Source: Streptomyces caelestis
GTDB lineage: Bacteria; Actinomycetota; Actinomycetes; Streptomycetales; Streptomycetaceae
Reading direction: 5' to 3'
DNA: 64,000 bases
Assembly (NCBI RefSeq): GCF_001279005.1
Contig: NZ_LGCN01000276.1
Coordinates: 1 to 64,000, forward strand
A model generated the notes under the pieces. The model was given only the letters and a program-made list of their open reading frames with translations, ran no database searches and was not told where the DNA came from. The translations under genes and the position numbers were made by a program. The first letter of the stretch is position 1. Each line of letters begins with the position of its first letter. This document shows, one piece after another, positions 8,313-20,960 of this stretch.

Positions 8313-8839
8313 CGGCCCTCGAACCAGGCCCGTGCGGCCAGGGTGTGCAGGGGGAAGGCGAGTTCCTCCGGGCGGCGCAGCAGGTGGCGGTCCTTGGTCT
8401 CGTCGGTGGCGGTGAAGGGCGGCAGGTCTTCCGCGGGGCGTTCCGGGAGGAGCCCGAACAGCAGCAGGTGTCCGTCGGGCGAGCTCATGGCGTCGGCGAG
8501 CCGTACGTCGTGGCTCGCCGCGTCGATGCCGGTCTCTTCACCGAGTTCACGGACGACGGCCTGACGCCAGTCCTCCCGGTCGTCGATGTAGCCGCCGGGC
8601 AGGGCCGTGCGCCCGCGCGCGGGCGCGATGGTGCGGGTGATGACGACGAGACCGGTGCCCTGCGTGTCGTACACGGGCTGGAGGGCGACCGCGACCGGCA
8701 GCGGGTTGCGGTAGGCGACGGTGCCGCAGGACGGACAGGTGCGGGGCCAGCCGGAGACGCCCTCTGCGAAGGCCGTACCGCAGCTCGAACAGTGGGAGCC
8801 CGGCGCGGAGTTGGGAGCCGTGGCATGAGTTTCGGACAC
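8303..8839 (-). CDS. Nudix hydrolase with N-terminal zinc ribbon
   Basis: Nudix enzymes hydrolyse nucleoside diphosphates linked to another moiety. The 178-residue protein starts with a CSSCGTAF...CPSCGT zinc ribbon (four cysteines). The full Nudix box follows: GGYIDDREDWRQAVVREL then GEETGI, matching GX5EX7REUXEEXGU. This architecture resembles the C-terminal half of NADH pyrophosphatase (NudC) but without its N-terminal domain, so the substrate is open. The start is a GTG at 8839. Its stop lies within the end of the convergent GH31 gene. Confidence 0.85.
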   Translation of the reverse strand: MSETHATAPNSAPGSHCSSCGTAFAEGVSGWPRTCPSCGTVAYRNPLPVAVALQPVYDTQGTGLVVITRTIAPARGRTALPGGYIDDREDWRQAVVRELGEETGIDAASHDVRLADAMSSPDGHLLLFGLLPERPAEDLPPFTATDETKDRHLLRRPEELAFPLHTLAARAWFEGRYI

Positions 8840-8883
8840 GCGCGGACTGTATCCGATCACGGTGGGGGCGTCTTGGGGGCCGG

Positions 8884-9693
8884 TCAGTTGTGGCCGGTGA
8901 GTGACCTCCGGGACACCGGGAAGTCGAAGTAGGTGGCCGGGTGGGCCTCCGGCTTGAAGGTGTAGTGCCACCACTCCTCGGCGAGGTTCACGAAGCCGAG
9001 GTCCTCCAGGGTGTTCTTGAGGAGCAGCCGGTTGGCGCGCTGTTCGCCCTGGACGCGCGGGTCGAGGGTGTGGCTGAGGGTGTCGAAGCAGTCGTAGCCG
9101 GTGCCCATGTCGACGGAGGTGTCGGGGAACCGCTCGCCCTCGGGGGCGAAGCAGGGGGTGAGGGGCCGGCCGGGGTGGTAGGGCCTTGCCGACTTCGCGG
9201 GGAGTTCCACGAGGGTGAGGTCCACGGTCGAGCCACGGCTGTGGCCGGATTTCTCCGCGATGTAGCCGTCGGCGAACAACCGGGTCTTGTCGACGTTCGG
9301 GTAGAACTCGGTCTTCATCCTCTGATCGTCGAGGTCCTTGGCCCAGCGGACGAAGTGGTCCACCGCGCGCTGCGGCCGGTAGCAGTCGTACACCTTCAGG
9401 GAACGGCCCTGGCGCAGCAGCTTCCGCTGCGCCGCGCGGAGGGCCTCGGCGGCGGGGCGGGTGAGGAGGCACAGCGGCTGCCGGTAGCCGTCGATGGGCT
9501 CGCCGACGAAGTTGTGCGGGGTGAAGTAACGAATCTCCTGGATGATCGTCGGGTCCACGCTGTTCAGTGCGACGACGTCACGGGGCGCCTTGGGTTCGGG
9601 CTTCGCCTGGACGGAGGCGGAGGCGGCGGCGGTCGTGGCGAGCAGAGCGGCGACGGCGGTCAGGGCGCGTGCCGCGAGGGAGAGTCGTGTCAT
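8884..9693 (-). CDS. Secreted D-alanyl-D-alanine dipeptidase, VanX-like (M15D)
   Basis: VanX-type zinc peptidases cleave D-Ala-D-Ala dipeptide. The 269-residue protein has a Sec signal peptide (basic MTRLSLAAR, hydrophobic Ala/Leu core, likely cleavage around residue 28). The zinc-site motif SGHSRGSTVDL supplies His151 and Asp158, and EWWH supplies Glu240 and His243. The arginine of YDCYRP (Arg106) matches the transition-state arginine. The exported form, with no van cluster beside it, points to peptidoglycan dipeptide recycling or scavenging rather than glycopeptide resistance; this is inference. The Nudix gene begins 44 bp downstream on the same strand. Confidence 0.85.
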   Translation of the reverse strand: MTRLSLAARALTAVAALLATTAAASASVQAKPEPKAPRDVVALNSVDPTIIQEIRYFTPHNFVGEPIDGYRQPLCLLTRPAAEALRAAQRKLLRQGRSLKVYDCYRPQRAVDHFVRWAKDLDDQRMKTEFYPNVDKTRLFADGYIAEKSGHSRGSTVDLTLVELPAKSARPYHPGRPLTPCFAPEGERFPDTSVDMGTGYDCFDTLSHTLDPRVQGEQRANRLLLKNTLEDLGFVNLAEEWWHYTFKPEAHPATYFDFPVSRRSLTGHN

Positions 9694-10040
9694 GTCCCCT
9701 GCATCTATCAGGAGTCGGCCCCTCCGGGGAAGGCCCCCTCCTCCGACCGCCGGGTGGCCTCGTCACCGCGGAGGTGACGCTTCCGGCCGGGCGGCCGCCA
9801 ACCGTTGCGGTCGGTGACCTCCCACCCTGAGTGCCGGTGAACGCTTCCCGGCGTCAGACGGCATCGCCGTACCTCTCGGTGCATTCCGGCACGCCGCCGC
9901 CGGGGCATCCTGTGGCGCGGCCCACTCCCCCACGGACGGTTCGGCTGCGACGGCACGCTCGTCACGGACGCCGGGCAGGGCGCGGATCCTCCCTGCCTCC
10001 GGCTGAAGTCGCCATGGGAAACGCGCCCCGCACGCGAGGT
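9694..10040. other. Spacer between dipeptidase gene and glpK remnant
   Basis: No gene is supported here. The left end must contain the promoter of the leftward dipeptidase gene. Frames crossing it are arginine- and proline-rich translations without recognisable domains. It may include further decayed glpK sequence, but I could not align any piece confidently. Confidence 0.5.
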
Positions 10041-10825
10041 CCGGGCTGGAACCTCACCGAGGTGACCAACCGCGGGACGGAGCATGCTGATGAGCCCGGA
10101 GACGTTGCGGTGGGACGTGTCCGTCCTCGCCGCGGTGCGCGTGCCCGAGGCGATGCTGCCGGAGATCGGGGCCTCCGCGGAGGTCCACGGCACCGCGGTG
10201 GGCCGACTCCCCGGCGCATCCGTCGCCTCCGCGCCGGGCGGCCGGCAGGCAGTGGTTCTCGGGCAGGCCTGTGGGACGTGGGCACGGCGAAGAACACCTA
10301 CGGCAGGGGCGGCTCCCCGCTGCTCGGCACCGGCGGCCGACCCGTGCCGTCGAAGAGCGGACTGCTCACGACGGTGGGTTACGAGATCGGCGACGAGACT
10401 CCCGTCCACGGTCCGGAGGGGGCGATCGCCTCAACGGGCGCGCCGGCACAATGGTTCCGCGGCCAGCTCGGCGTCATCCGCACCGCCGACGAGGTCGAGC
10501 GGCCGGCGACAAGCGTGCAGGACAACGGCGGCGCCTGTGTCGTGCCCGCCTTCTGCGGCCTCTTCGCGCCGTACCGGCGCTCCGACGCACGAGGTCGTGG
10601 ACGCCGTGTACCAGGATTCCGGGATACGCATGATGCAGCACCAGGCGGACGTGCTCGGGGTGCCGGTGCTCCGGCCTAGGGTCTCCGAGACGACCTGCCC
10701 GGGCGCCGCGTACGCGGCGGGGCTCGTCACGGGCGTGCGGAACGGTCTGGACGAGCTGACGTCGCACCGGCGCAAGGCGGTGGAGAAGAGCTTCGGCTGG
10801 ACGGAGGAGGGTGACGACCGACCAC
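10041..10825 (+). pseudogene. glpK: Glycerol kinase pseudogene (frameshifted, truncated)
   Basis: Pieces of the C-terminal half of glycerol kinase lie in order but in two reading frames. They are WNLTEVTN near 10045, then TLRWD...EAMLPEIGASAEVHG (10100-10190), then AKNTYGRGGSPLLGTGGRPV, KSGLLTTVGYEIGD, VQDNGGACVVPAFCGLFAPY (to about 10590), then EVVDAVYQDSG, MQHQADVLGVPVLRP, ETTCPGAAYAAG and KAVEKSFGWTEE (to about 10825). The frame changes near 10080, 10275 and 10590. Internal segments known in intact GlpK, such as the LKVDGGM region, are missing, and the N-terminal half is absent. This is a dead remnant of an FGGY-family kinase; no glpF or glpD is nearby. A continuous frame across 10084-10983 exists but loses homology after about 10275. 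Confidence 0.85.
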
Positions 10826-10906
10826 GCGCGTGGTGCATCGTCTTCCGGACCCGCGGCCCGGACTCCGGTCGGTGGGGAGGTACGGGCCGCGGGCCTGCCG
10901 CCGTTC

Positions 10907-11492
10907 TCAGGTGCCGACCGTCTGGCGTCGCTGTGCGGCCTGGGCCATGGCGTGCTGGACGACGCCGACGAGGACCTCCTTGACCGACTCGCGGTCCCGC
11001 GCGTCGCACATCAGCAGCGGTACGTGGTCGTCGAGGTCGAGCGCGCGGCGGACGTCGTCGGCCGGGTAGCGCGCCGCTCCGTCGAAGCGGTTGACGCCGA
11101 CGAGGAACGGGATGGCGCGCCGCTCGAAGTAGTCGATGGCCGCGAAGCAGTCCTCCAGGCGCCGGGTGTCGGCGAGGACGACGGCTCCGAGGGCGCCCTC
11201 GGAGAGCTCGTCCCACATGAACCAGAACCGCTCCTGCCCGGGCGTGCCGAAGAGGTACAGCACCAGGTCCTCGCGGAGCGTGATGCGGCCGAAGTCCATG
11301 GCCACGGTGGTGGTGTTCTTGGCCTCCACACCGGAGACGTCGTCGACCGGGCGCCCTGCCTCGGTGAGGAGTTCCTCGGTGCGCAGCGGTCTGATCTCGC
11401 TGACCGCGCCGACGAGCGTGGTCTTGCCCACGCCGAAGCCGCCGGCCACCAGGATCTTGAGCGTGACGGGCTCGACCGGGGGCTTGCCGCGC

Positions 11493-11512
<20 letters not shown>
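10907..11512 (-). CDS. cvnD: Conservon Ras-like GTPase CvnD
   Basis: CvnD proteins are small cytoplasmic GTPases of actinobacterial conservons that work with the CvnA-B-C proteins at the membrane. The 201-residue protein has Walker [10 protein letters not shown] near the N terminus, the switch-II-like DxFG region and [10 protein letters not shown], and GVNRFD in the place of the NKxD base-recognition motif, as in other CvnD/MglA-like proteins. The ATG at 11512 lies inside the end of the upstream 5-oxoprolinase gene (20-bp overlap) and has AGGAG about 10 bases before it. It is separated from cvnC by that gene, which is not the usual adjacent order. Confidence 0.88.
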
Positions 11513-15176
<3,664 letters not shown>

Positions 15177-15200
15177 GTCAGTATTCCGCTTCCGCGCCGG

Positions 15201-15596
15201 TCACAGCGCCCGGAGGCCGTTGATCACGTCGCGCAGAATACTCTCGTCCGGCAGCTCGGCCGGGGGTACCGGCCGGTTCACATGGACGAATTCCGATTCC
15301 ACGAGATCTCCGACGAGGACCCGGACCACTCCGATCGGCAGATCGAGTTCGGCGGAGAGTTCGGCGACCGTCTGCGAGGTGTCGCGGCACAGTTCGACGA
15401 TGTCCACGTGTTCCGGGGAGAGCGTGGGGTCGGCCTCCGGATCGTCCGCGTGCGGCTCCGTGACGACCACCGCGATCAGGTCGAGGCGGTGCTGGGCCGC
15501 ACTGGTGGTGCGGCCCCGCGTCATGGCGTACGGACGGACGACCGGTCCGGCCTCGTCGTCGAACCAGTGGCTTCTCCCCTGACCGTCAGCGCTCAT
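15201..15596 (-). CDS. cvnC: Conservon protein CvnC (DUF742)
   Basis: The 131-residue cytoplasmic protein has the DUF742 signature: VVRPYAMTRGRTTSA near the N terminus, then TVAELSAELDLPIGVVRVLVGDL, a winged-helix-like segment. It lies 9 bp after cvnB. In characterised conservons CvnC is needed for the membrane-associated CvnA-B-C-D complex, but its biochemical role is not established. Here the following gene is a 5-oxoprolinase rather than cvnD. Confidence 0.9.
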   Translation of the reverse strand: MSADGQGRSHWFDDEAGPVVRPYAMTRGRTTSAAQHRLDLIAVVVTEPHADDPEADPTLSPEHVDIVELCRDTSQTVAELSAELDLPIGVVRVLVGDLVESEFVHVNRPVPPAELPDESILRDVINGLRAL

Positions 15597-15605
15597 GTCA
15601 TCCCA

Positions 15606-16040
15606 CTACCCGCCCGAGGGCAGATCGGTGCGCGGAGCGGCGTCCAGATGCACACCCACCCGCTTCACGAGGAGCGTCATCTCGTAGGCGACCTGCCCGA
15701 CGTCCGAGTCGGCGTCCGCGAGGACGGCGAGGCAGCTCCCGTCGCCGGCGGCGGTGACGAAGAGGAACGCCTCGTCGAGTTCGACGACGGTCTGGCGGAC
15801 GTCGCCGGCCTCGAAGTGGCGGCCCACGCCCTTGGCGAGACTGTGGAAGCCGGAGGCGACGGCGGCCAGATGCTCGCTGTCCTCCCGGGTGAGGTCCTTC
15901 GACGCCCCCGTGGGCAGGCCGTCGCCGGAGAGCACGATCGCCTTGCGGATGCTGGCGACGCGGTCCACCAGGTCGTCGAGGAGCCAGTTCAGCTCCCCCT
16001 TGTCGGTCGTGGTGTGGCCGGTGGCCCTCGGTGCGGTCAT
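15606..16040 (-). CDS. cvnB: Conservon roadblock/LC7 protein CvnB
   Basis: The 144-residue protein is a single roadblock/LC7 domain (LNWLLDDLVDRV, AIVLSGDGLP, HLAAVASGFHSLAKGV). Such proteins act as partners or activators of Ras-like GTPases such as MglA, so it is expected to act with CvnD. Its ATG overlaps the cvnA stop in an ATGA arrangement (16037-16040), which indicates translational coupling. Confidence 0.92.
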   Translation of the reverse strand: MTAPRATGHTTTDKGELNWLLDDLVDRVASIRKAIVLSGDGLPTGASKDLTREDSEHLAAVASGFHSLAKGVGRHFEAGDVRQTVVELDEAFLFVTAAGDGSCLAVLADADSDVGQVAYEMTLLVKRVGVHLDAAPRTDLPSGG

Positions 16041-18952
16041 CGACCGTCCCCCTTTGTCGTTCGTCGTGATGCTGTGCCGCTGTCGGCTTCGTCGCCGGCG
16101 GCGTTCTCCTCGCGGCCGCGCTGCCAGCCGCGCTGGAGCGAGGCCATGCGGCTGCGGACTTCGTCGGCATCCCGTTCAACGGGCCGGGGCCTGTCCTCGT
16201 TCCGCCGTTCGGCGCTGTGCTTGAGCTGCGGGGCGAGGCTGGCCTGTCGTACGCGCCGGGGCAGTGGTCCGCCGCCGGGTCGTGCGGCGCCGGTGTCCGT
16301 GTCGCCCGCGGCCGGCGAGGAGTCGTCGGGGCCGCTCGCCGCGATGGCGGGGCGGCGGATGCGCCGGGGAAGGCCGGCAGGGGGATCCGGCCGGTCGTCG
16401 CGCACGGGGCCGGAGGGCGCCTGGGTGTCGTTCCGGTCCCCAGCTCCGGTCCTGGGTCGGGAGGGGCCGGGGCTCCGGCGGCGGGCGGGCAACGGAGGCA
16501 GCGAGTCCGCGTCCGGTCGTTCACGCTCGGCGTCGGAGGAGAGCCGTTCGGTGCGGCGGCGCGCGGGGAGCGGGGAGGCCGCCTCCAGCTCGGGCCGGGT
16601 CGACGCGGCGGGAGGGCCCTCCTCTCCCGTGCGCTCCGCACGGGCGCGCGCGTCACGGACCGGGCGTCCGTGGGAGCTGACCAGCTTGGGTGTTCCCCTG
16701 CGGGCCGACGGGACCGGGGCGCTCCGGTCCTCTCCGACCGGGTCCGTGTCCTCCTGCGTGTCGGGGGTCTGCTGACGGTGCTCGCGGCCGGACCGCTCCT
16801 CCTGGGTGCCGGTGCGGGAGCGGCGGGGGCGGAAGAGGCCGCCGCGCCGGCTGTCCTCGTCGTCCAGGGCGCCGGGAAAGTCGTCGAGCGCGTCCAGGCC
16901 GACGGGGGCTTCCAGTTCGACCGGTCCGTCCAGCAGCGAGGCGGGGAGCCGGGGCAGCTGTACGGGCACCTGGGAGAGCGCGGCGCGGCGGCTCTCCTCC
17001 GGCTCGCGGTCCTTGGCGCGCTGGGGGCGGTCGAGGCGGAAGCCGACGCCGTTGGTGTCCGGAACGTCGTCCGTCAGCAGTGCGTCGGGGATGAAGACGA
17101 CCGCTGTGGTGCCTCCGTACGGGGAGGGCTGCAGGGAGACCCTGACGTTCTGGCGCCGGGCGAGACGGCTGACCACGAACAGTCCGAGCCGGTCGGTGTC
17201 GGAGAGCTCGAACTCGGAGGTCTCGGCGAGTCTGAGGTTGGCGTCCAGAAGGGCGTCGGCCGCCATGCCGAGCCCGCGGTCGTGGATCTCCAGGGTGAAA
17301 CCGTTGGCCACACGCTCGCCGTGGACCTGAACGGCAGTGTGCGGCGGGGAGAACACCGTGGCGTTCTCCAGCAGTTCGGCCACGAGGTGGGTGAGGTCGG
17401 CGACGGCCGGACCGGTGACGGCGACCCGCGGCAGCCGCCGGACCTCGATGCGTTCGTAGTCCTCGACCTCGGCGACGGAGGCGCGCACGACGTCCATGAG
17501 CTGGACGGGCTTGCGCCACTGCCGGGAGGGCGCGGCACCGGAGAGAATCACCAGGCCCTCGGCGTGCCGGCGCATGCGGGTGGTGAGGTGGTCCAGCCGG
17601 AACAGGTCGGCGAGTTCCTCGGTGTCCTCGGTCCTGCGTTCCATGGTGTCCAGCAGGGTGAGCTGCTTGTGCAGCAGGACCTGGCTGCGACGGGCGAGGT
17701 TGACGAACACCTCGGAGACGCCGGCGCGCAGTTCGGCCTGTTTGACGGCGGCCTCCACGGCGGCGCGCTGGAGGGTGTTGAGGGCCTGACCGACCTCCCC
17801 CATCTCGTTCCTGTCGTACTCCAGGCGCGGAACCTCGGTCTCGACGTCGACCTGTTCGCCCGCCGAGAGGCGGCGCATCACACTGGGCAGCCGTACGCCG
17901 GACGCCTCGTGGGCCTCCAGGCGCAACTGCCGGAGGTCCCGGACGAGTCCGCGGCCCACGCGTACGGAGAGGACGAGGGACACCAGGAGGGCGGCCAGTC
18001 CAAGGACACCGGCGATGACGGCCTGGGTGATGACGCCCATGGCGACGGGGCGGACGCGGTCCTGGTAGCGGTCGGCGGCCTGGTCGTTGAGGGTGCCGAG
18101 TTCGGAGAGCACCTTGCCTGCGGCGACGTCCCAGCTCTTGGCCGTGATCCCGCGGGGTGTCCCGGTGCCGGAGGAGACGGCTGCTTCCTCGCCCACGCGC
18201 AGGGGGGCGGACGCGGCGTTCTTCCAGAAGGTCTCGTAGCGGTCGCGCTCGGACGCGGGCAGCTGCGGCAGACCGGCGTCGTACATCAGGGTGCGCTGGG
18301 CCACGAGGCCGGAGATCTCCCGCACTTCGGTACGAGACAGTTTGCCGACGATCAGGGCGGAGCCGAGCAGTGCGTCCTCGCGGGAGAGCAGTTCGCGGGC
18401 GCGGGCGAGACTGACGAGGGCGCGGTACTGCTTGTCAAGCGCGACGTCGTCGACCACATGCAGATTGGCCAGCAGGATGTAGCACGGGTCGACCAGCCTG
18501 TTGTAGAGGTCGAGAGCCTGGGAACGGTCGACGGTGCCGTCCTCGACACTGCGGCGCAGGGACTCGATGCCCTCGAAGGAGTCCAGCACGGCGCTCAGTT
18601 CGCCGGAGTCCCCGTGCATGGCCTCGCGCACATCGGCGTTCGCCGCGCTCCTGCGGACGTCGGCGACGGCGGCGTCGGTGGCGGAGCGGCTGCGCCTCAG
18701 CGCGGCGAGGCCGTCGGAGGCGCGGGGGTCGGCGAGATAGACGAGGGTCTGCCGACGCTCCTGCTGGAGGACGCGGACGGTGTCCTCGACGGGGTAGCCG
18801 ATCTCCTCCATCACCGACGACACGTCGAACAGATGGCTTGCCTCACGGCCCGTGAGCACCGTGGTGAAGACCCAGATCGTCGTCAGGGACAACAGCGGCA
18901 CGAGAAGCAGCGCCACGATCTTCCGGCGGACGGACTTCCCGCGAAAGCGCAT
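16037..18952 (-). CDS. cvnA: Conservon sensor kinase-like protein CvnA
   Basis: The 971-residue membrane protein is built as follows: a first transmembrane helix (VALLLVPLLSLTTIWVFTTV), a large extracytoplasmic helical NIT-type sensor domain (about residues 35-305), a second transmembrane helix (AVIAGVLGLAALLVSLVL), a HAMP-like linker, and a helical region. A histidine kinase-type ATPase follows with N-box ELLENATVFSPP and DRGLGM. A long charged, proline/arginine-rich tail makes up the last third. The ATG at 18952 follows GGGGGAGG; the in-frame start 54 bp earlier is less likely. In conservons CvnA is the membrane anchor and sensor. The ligand is unknown. Confidence 0.88.
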   Translation of the reverse strand: MRFRGKSVRRKIVALLLVPLLSLTTIWVFTTVLTGREASHLFDVSSVMEEIGYPVEDTVRVLQQERRQTLVYLADPRASDGLAALRRSRSATDAAVADVRRSAANADVREAMHGDSGELSAVLDSFEGIESLRRSVEDGTVDRSQALDLYNRLVDPCYILLANLHVVDDVALDKQYRALVSLARARELLSREDALLGSALIVGKLSRTEVREISGLVAQRTLMYDAGLPQLPASERDRYETFWKNAASAPLRVGEEAAVSSGTGTPRGITAKSWDVAAGKVLSELGTLNDQAADRYQDRVRPVAMGVITQAVIAGVLGLAALLVSLVLSVRVGRGLVRDLRQLRLEAHEASGVRLPSVMRRLSAGEQVDVETEVPRLEYDRNEMGEVGQALNTLQRAAVEAAVKQAELRAGVSEVFVNLARRSQVLLHKQLTLLDTMERRTEDTEELADLFRLDHLTTRMRRHAEGLVILSGAAPSRQWRKPVQLMDVVRASVAEVEDYERIEVRRLPRVAVTGPAVADLTHLVAELLENATVFSPPHTAVQVHGERVANGFTLEIHDRGLGMAADALLDANLRLAETSEFELSDTDRLGLFVVSRLARRQNVRVSLQPSPYGGTTAVVFIPDALLTDDVPDTNGVGFRLDRPQRAKDREPEESRRAALSQVPVQLPRLPASLLDGPVELEAPVGLDALDDFPGALDDEDSRRGGLFRPRRSRTGTQEERSGREHRQQTPDTQEDTDPVGEDRSAPVPSARRGTPKLVSSHGRPVRDARARAERTGEEGPPAASTRPELEAASPLPARRRTERLSSDAERERPDADSLPPLPARRRSPGPSRPRTGAGDRNDTQAPSGPVRDDRPDPPAGLPRRIRRPAIAASGPDDSSPAAGDTDTGAARPGGGPLPRRVRQASLAPQLKHSAERRNEDRPRPVERDADEVRSRMASLQRGWQRGREENAAGDEADSGTASRRTTKGDGR

Positions 18953-19371
18953 GGCCTCCCCCAGGTCGGCCCCCGAACGGCCGGGGGTACACATGTGCGT
19001 CAACAAACGGCGCGAGCCTACTACCGCGCCGGGATGAACTCTAAGAGCCGTCCGGAAGCCGTAGTTCAGTCCCGCGGGCGGGAGGTGACGAGTTGTCCGG
19101 GCATTGTGGGAGATCGCCTGTCGAAATCAGGGGTGCGCCCCTCGGGCCGATCTCCCGGACACACGAGGATGTTTGGCCGATTCCTTTCCCGGTCGGGAAT
19201 CTTCGTGACGCGCCGTTCGTCCTTCTCTGTGGGAAATGGGGGCGGAAGTCGGCCACAGGAGCCGTGTCCCGCACCTGGGCGGCGTAGAACAGCGCAAGCC
19301 GGGCAGCCACTGGAGAACCGGGTCTTCGGACACGAGCGAGCGGTCTGCTGGCGGTGGGGAGTGACACGTTG
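18953..19371. other. Intergenic region upstream of the conservon
   Basis: This 419-bp divergent spacer should carry the promoters for cvnA (leftward) and the small membrane protein gene (rightward). It is relatively AT-richer around 19160-19240. I see no convincing -35/-10 pair, RNA gene or ORF with coding character. Confidence 0.5.
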
Positions 19372-19986
19372 ATGGGCACGGCGGAGCGGCGCGAGGCGCC
19401 CGAGGAGGGCGCGGCGGCGCAGGTGGCGACGCGGTCGGACGCCGGGGCGTCCGGACCCGGTCCAGTCGCGTCCGGGCACGGGGCGGCCGGAGGTCGCGAC
19501 GCCGCGGCGATCACGCGCGAGGACCGCGACGGTGCTGCGGCGCGGAAGACCGGAGGGAAAACCGGCGAATCCGGCGGGCTCGCCGGAAAGGCCTCCTACC
19601 GGCCGCTGTGGGTCGAGGAGCCGGCCCGACGGCGCCGGTTGCCGGACCCGGTGCGGACGGCGGCCGTGCGGGCGGTGCTCATCACCGCGGTGACGCTGAT
19701 CCAGGCCATGGTGGCCCTCCTGTGCACGCTGGCCGGTTCCTGGCTGGCGTTCCCCATGGTCATCAGCAGTGTCGTCAGTACGATCCTGGCGACCTGGGGA
19801 GTCCTGGACGTCTGGGTGACCCGCCAGGTCTGGAATCAGCGCAACGGCGTGGTGTCCGCGCCCAGCAGCACCGCTCGGGCCCTGCGGCGGGAGCGGCGCC
19901 GCGCCCGCCGTCAGCAGCGGTCCGCGCAGCGGGCGCAGGCTCGAATACGCCGGCGTGGCGGAGCCGGGCAGCTGTCGCACCCCTGA
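19372..19986 (+). CDS. Small membrane protein, hypothetical
   Basis: I do not recognise a family. The 204-residue protein has an acidic, low-complexity Ala/Gly N-terminal half, then two closely spaced hydrophobic segments (AAVRAVLITAVTLIQAMVAL and FPMVISSVVSTILATWGVL) that could form a membrane hairpin. A strongly basic tail rich in RRERRRARRQQR follows. The ATG at 19372 has GGGGAG ten bases before it; an upstream in-frame GTG at 19354 and TTG at 19369 are alternatives. It is divergent from cvnA and 155 bp upstream of the IclR regulator gene, which reads the same way. Confidence 0.6.
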   Translation: MGTAERREAPEEGAAAQVATRSDAGASGPGPVASGHGAAGGRDAAAITREDRDGAAARKTGGKTGESGGLAGKASYRPLWVEEPARRRRLPDPVRTAAVRAVLITAVTLIQAMVALLCTLAGSWLAFPMVISSVVSTILATWGVLDVWVTRQVWNQRNGVVSAPSSTARALRRERRRARRQQRSAQRAQARIRRRGGAGQLSHP

Positions 19987-20141
19987 CGGCGCTCCCAGCG
20001 GCACACAGGCTCTCGGTAGGCTGAGGTCGCGTATGTCGCGCCCGCGGGCGCTGTGCGCACCATTCCCCGGGCGGGTGGCCGGCGTGGCGAGGGCGGCCGG
20101 CATCGGCCCGCACCGGGCCGACAGATGGTGAGAGCCGAGCC

Positions 20142-20939
20142 ATGACCGGCGAGCGGAAAGAGCCCGGGGGGAACGGGAGGAGCACGACGAGTGCCGTGCG
20201 GTCGGTGGACCGTGCGGTGAGCGTGCTGGAGATCCTGGCGCGGCACGGCGAGGCGGGTGTCACGGAGATCGCCGGCGAACTGGGCGTGCACAAGTCCACG
20301 GCCTTCCGGCTGCTCGGTGTCCTGGAGAACCGCGGGCTGGTGTCCCAGACGAAGGACCGCGGCAAGTACCACCTGGGCGCGGGTGTGCTGCGCCTCGCGG
20401 GGGCGGCTGCCGTGCGGCTGGACATCTCGCAGGAGGGCGTGCCGGTGTGCCGGGAGCTCGCCGACGAGCTCGGCGAGACGGTGAACATAGCGGTGCCGGA
20501 CGACGACGCCGCCGTCAACATCATGCAGGCCCGGGGCACGGCGTCGGTCACCGCGCAGAACTGGCTCGGCAGGCGCACCCCGCTGCACGCCACCGCCGGC
20601 GGCAAGGTGTTCCTGGCCCACCTGCCACCCGCCGTTCGTGAGGGCCACCTCGCGCGCCCGCTGCGCCGGTTCACGGAGCGGACGATCACCACGGCACGGG
20701 AGCTGCGCGGTGAGCTGGAGACGGCGGTCGGGCACGGGTACGCCACCACGTTCGAGGAACTGGAGCTGGGGCTCGCGGCCGTCGCCGCGCCGGTCCGCTC
20801 GCACGACGGCACGGTGATCGCGGCGATCAGTGTCTCGGGACCGGTGTACCGGCTGCGTGCGGACCGGCTGCCCGAGTTGGGCAGCCGGACGGCGACGGCG
20901 GCGGCCGAGCTGTCCCGGCGCATGGGTTACGGCTTCTGA
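20142..20939 (+). CDS. IclR-family transcriptional regulator
   Basis: The 265-residue DNA-binding protein has an N-terminal winged helix (RSVDRAVSVLEILARHGEAG, VTEIAGELGVHKSTAFRLLG) and a C-terminal IclR effector-binding domain (TPLHATAGGKVFLAH, ATTFEELELGLAAVAAPV). Such proteins regulate catabolic genes in response to small carboxylates or aromatics. No clear target operon is adjacent: the next gene is the convergent SMC gene 21 bp away, and the upstream gene is a hypothetical membrane protein. Target and ligand are unknown. Confidence 0.92.
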   Translation: MTGERKEPGGNGRSTTSAVRSVDRAVSVLEILARHGEAGVTEIAGELGVHKSTAFRLLGVLENRGLVSQTKDRGKYHLGAGVLRLAGAAAVRLDISQEGVPVCRELADELGETVNIAVPDDDAAVNIMQARGTASVTAQNWLGRRTPLHATAGGKVFLAHLPPAVREGHLARPLRRFTERTITTARELRGELETAVGHGYATTFEELELGLAAVAAPVRSHDGTVIAAISVSGPVYRLRADRLPELGSRTATAAAELSRRMGYGF

Positions 20940-20960
20940 GCCGCACCCCGGGGCATCCGA

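Noticed and set aside
10084..10983. Continuous 299-codon frame across the glpK remnant
   Set aside because: Homology to glycerol kinase switches out of this frame at about 10275 and returns later; the middle of the frame is nonsense translation.
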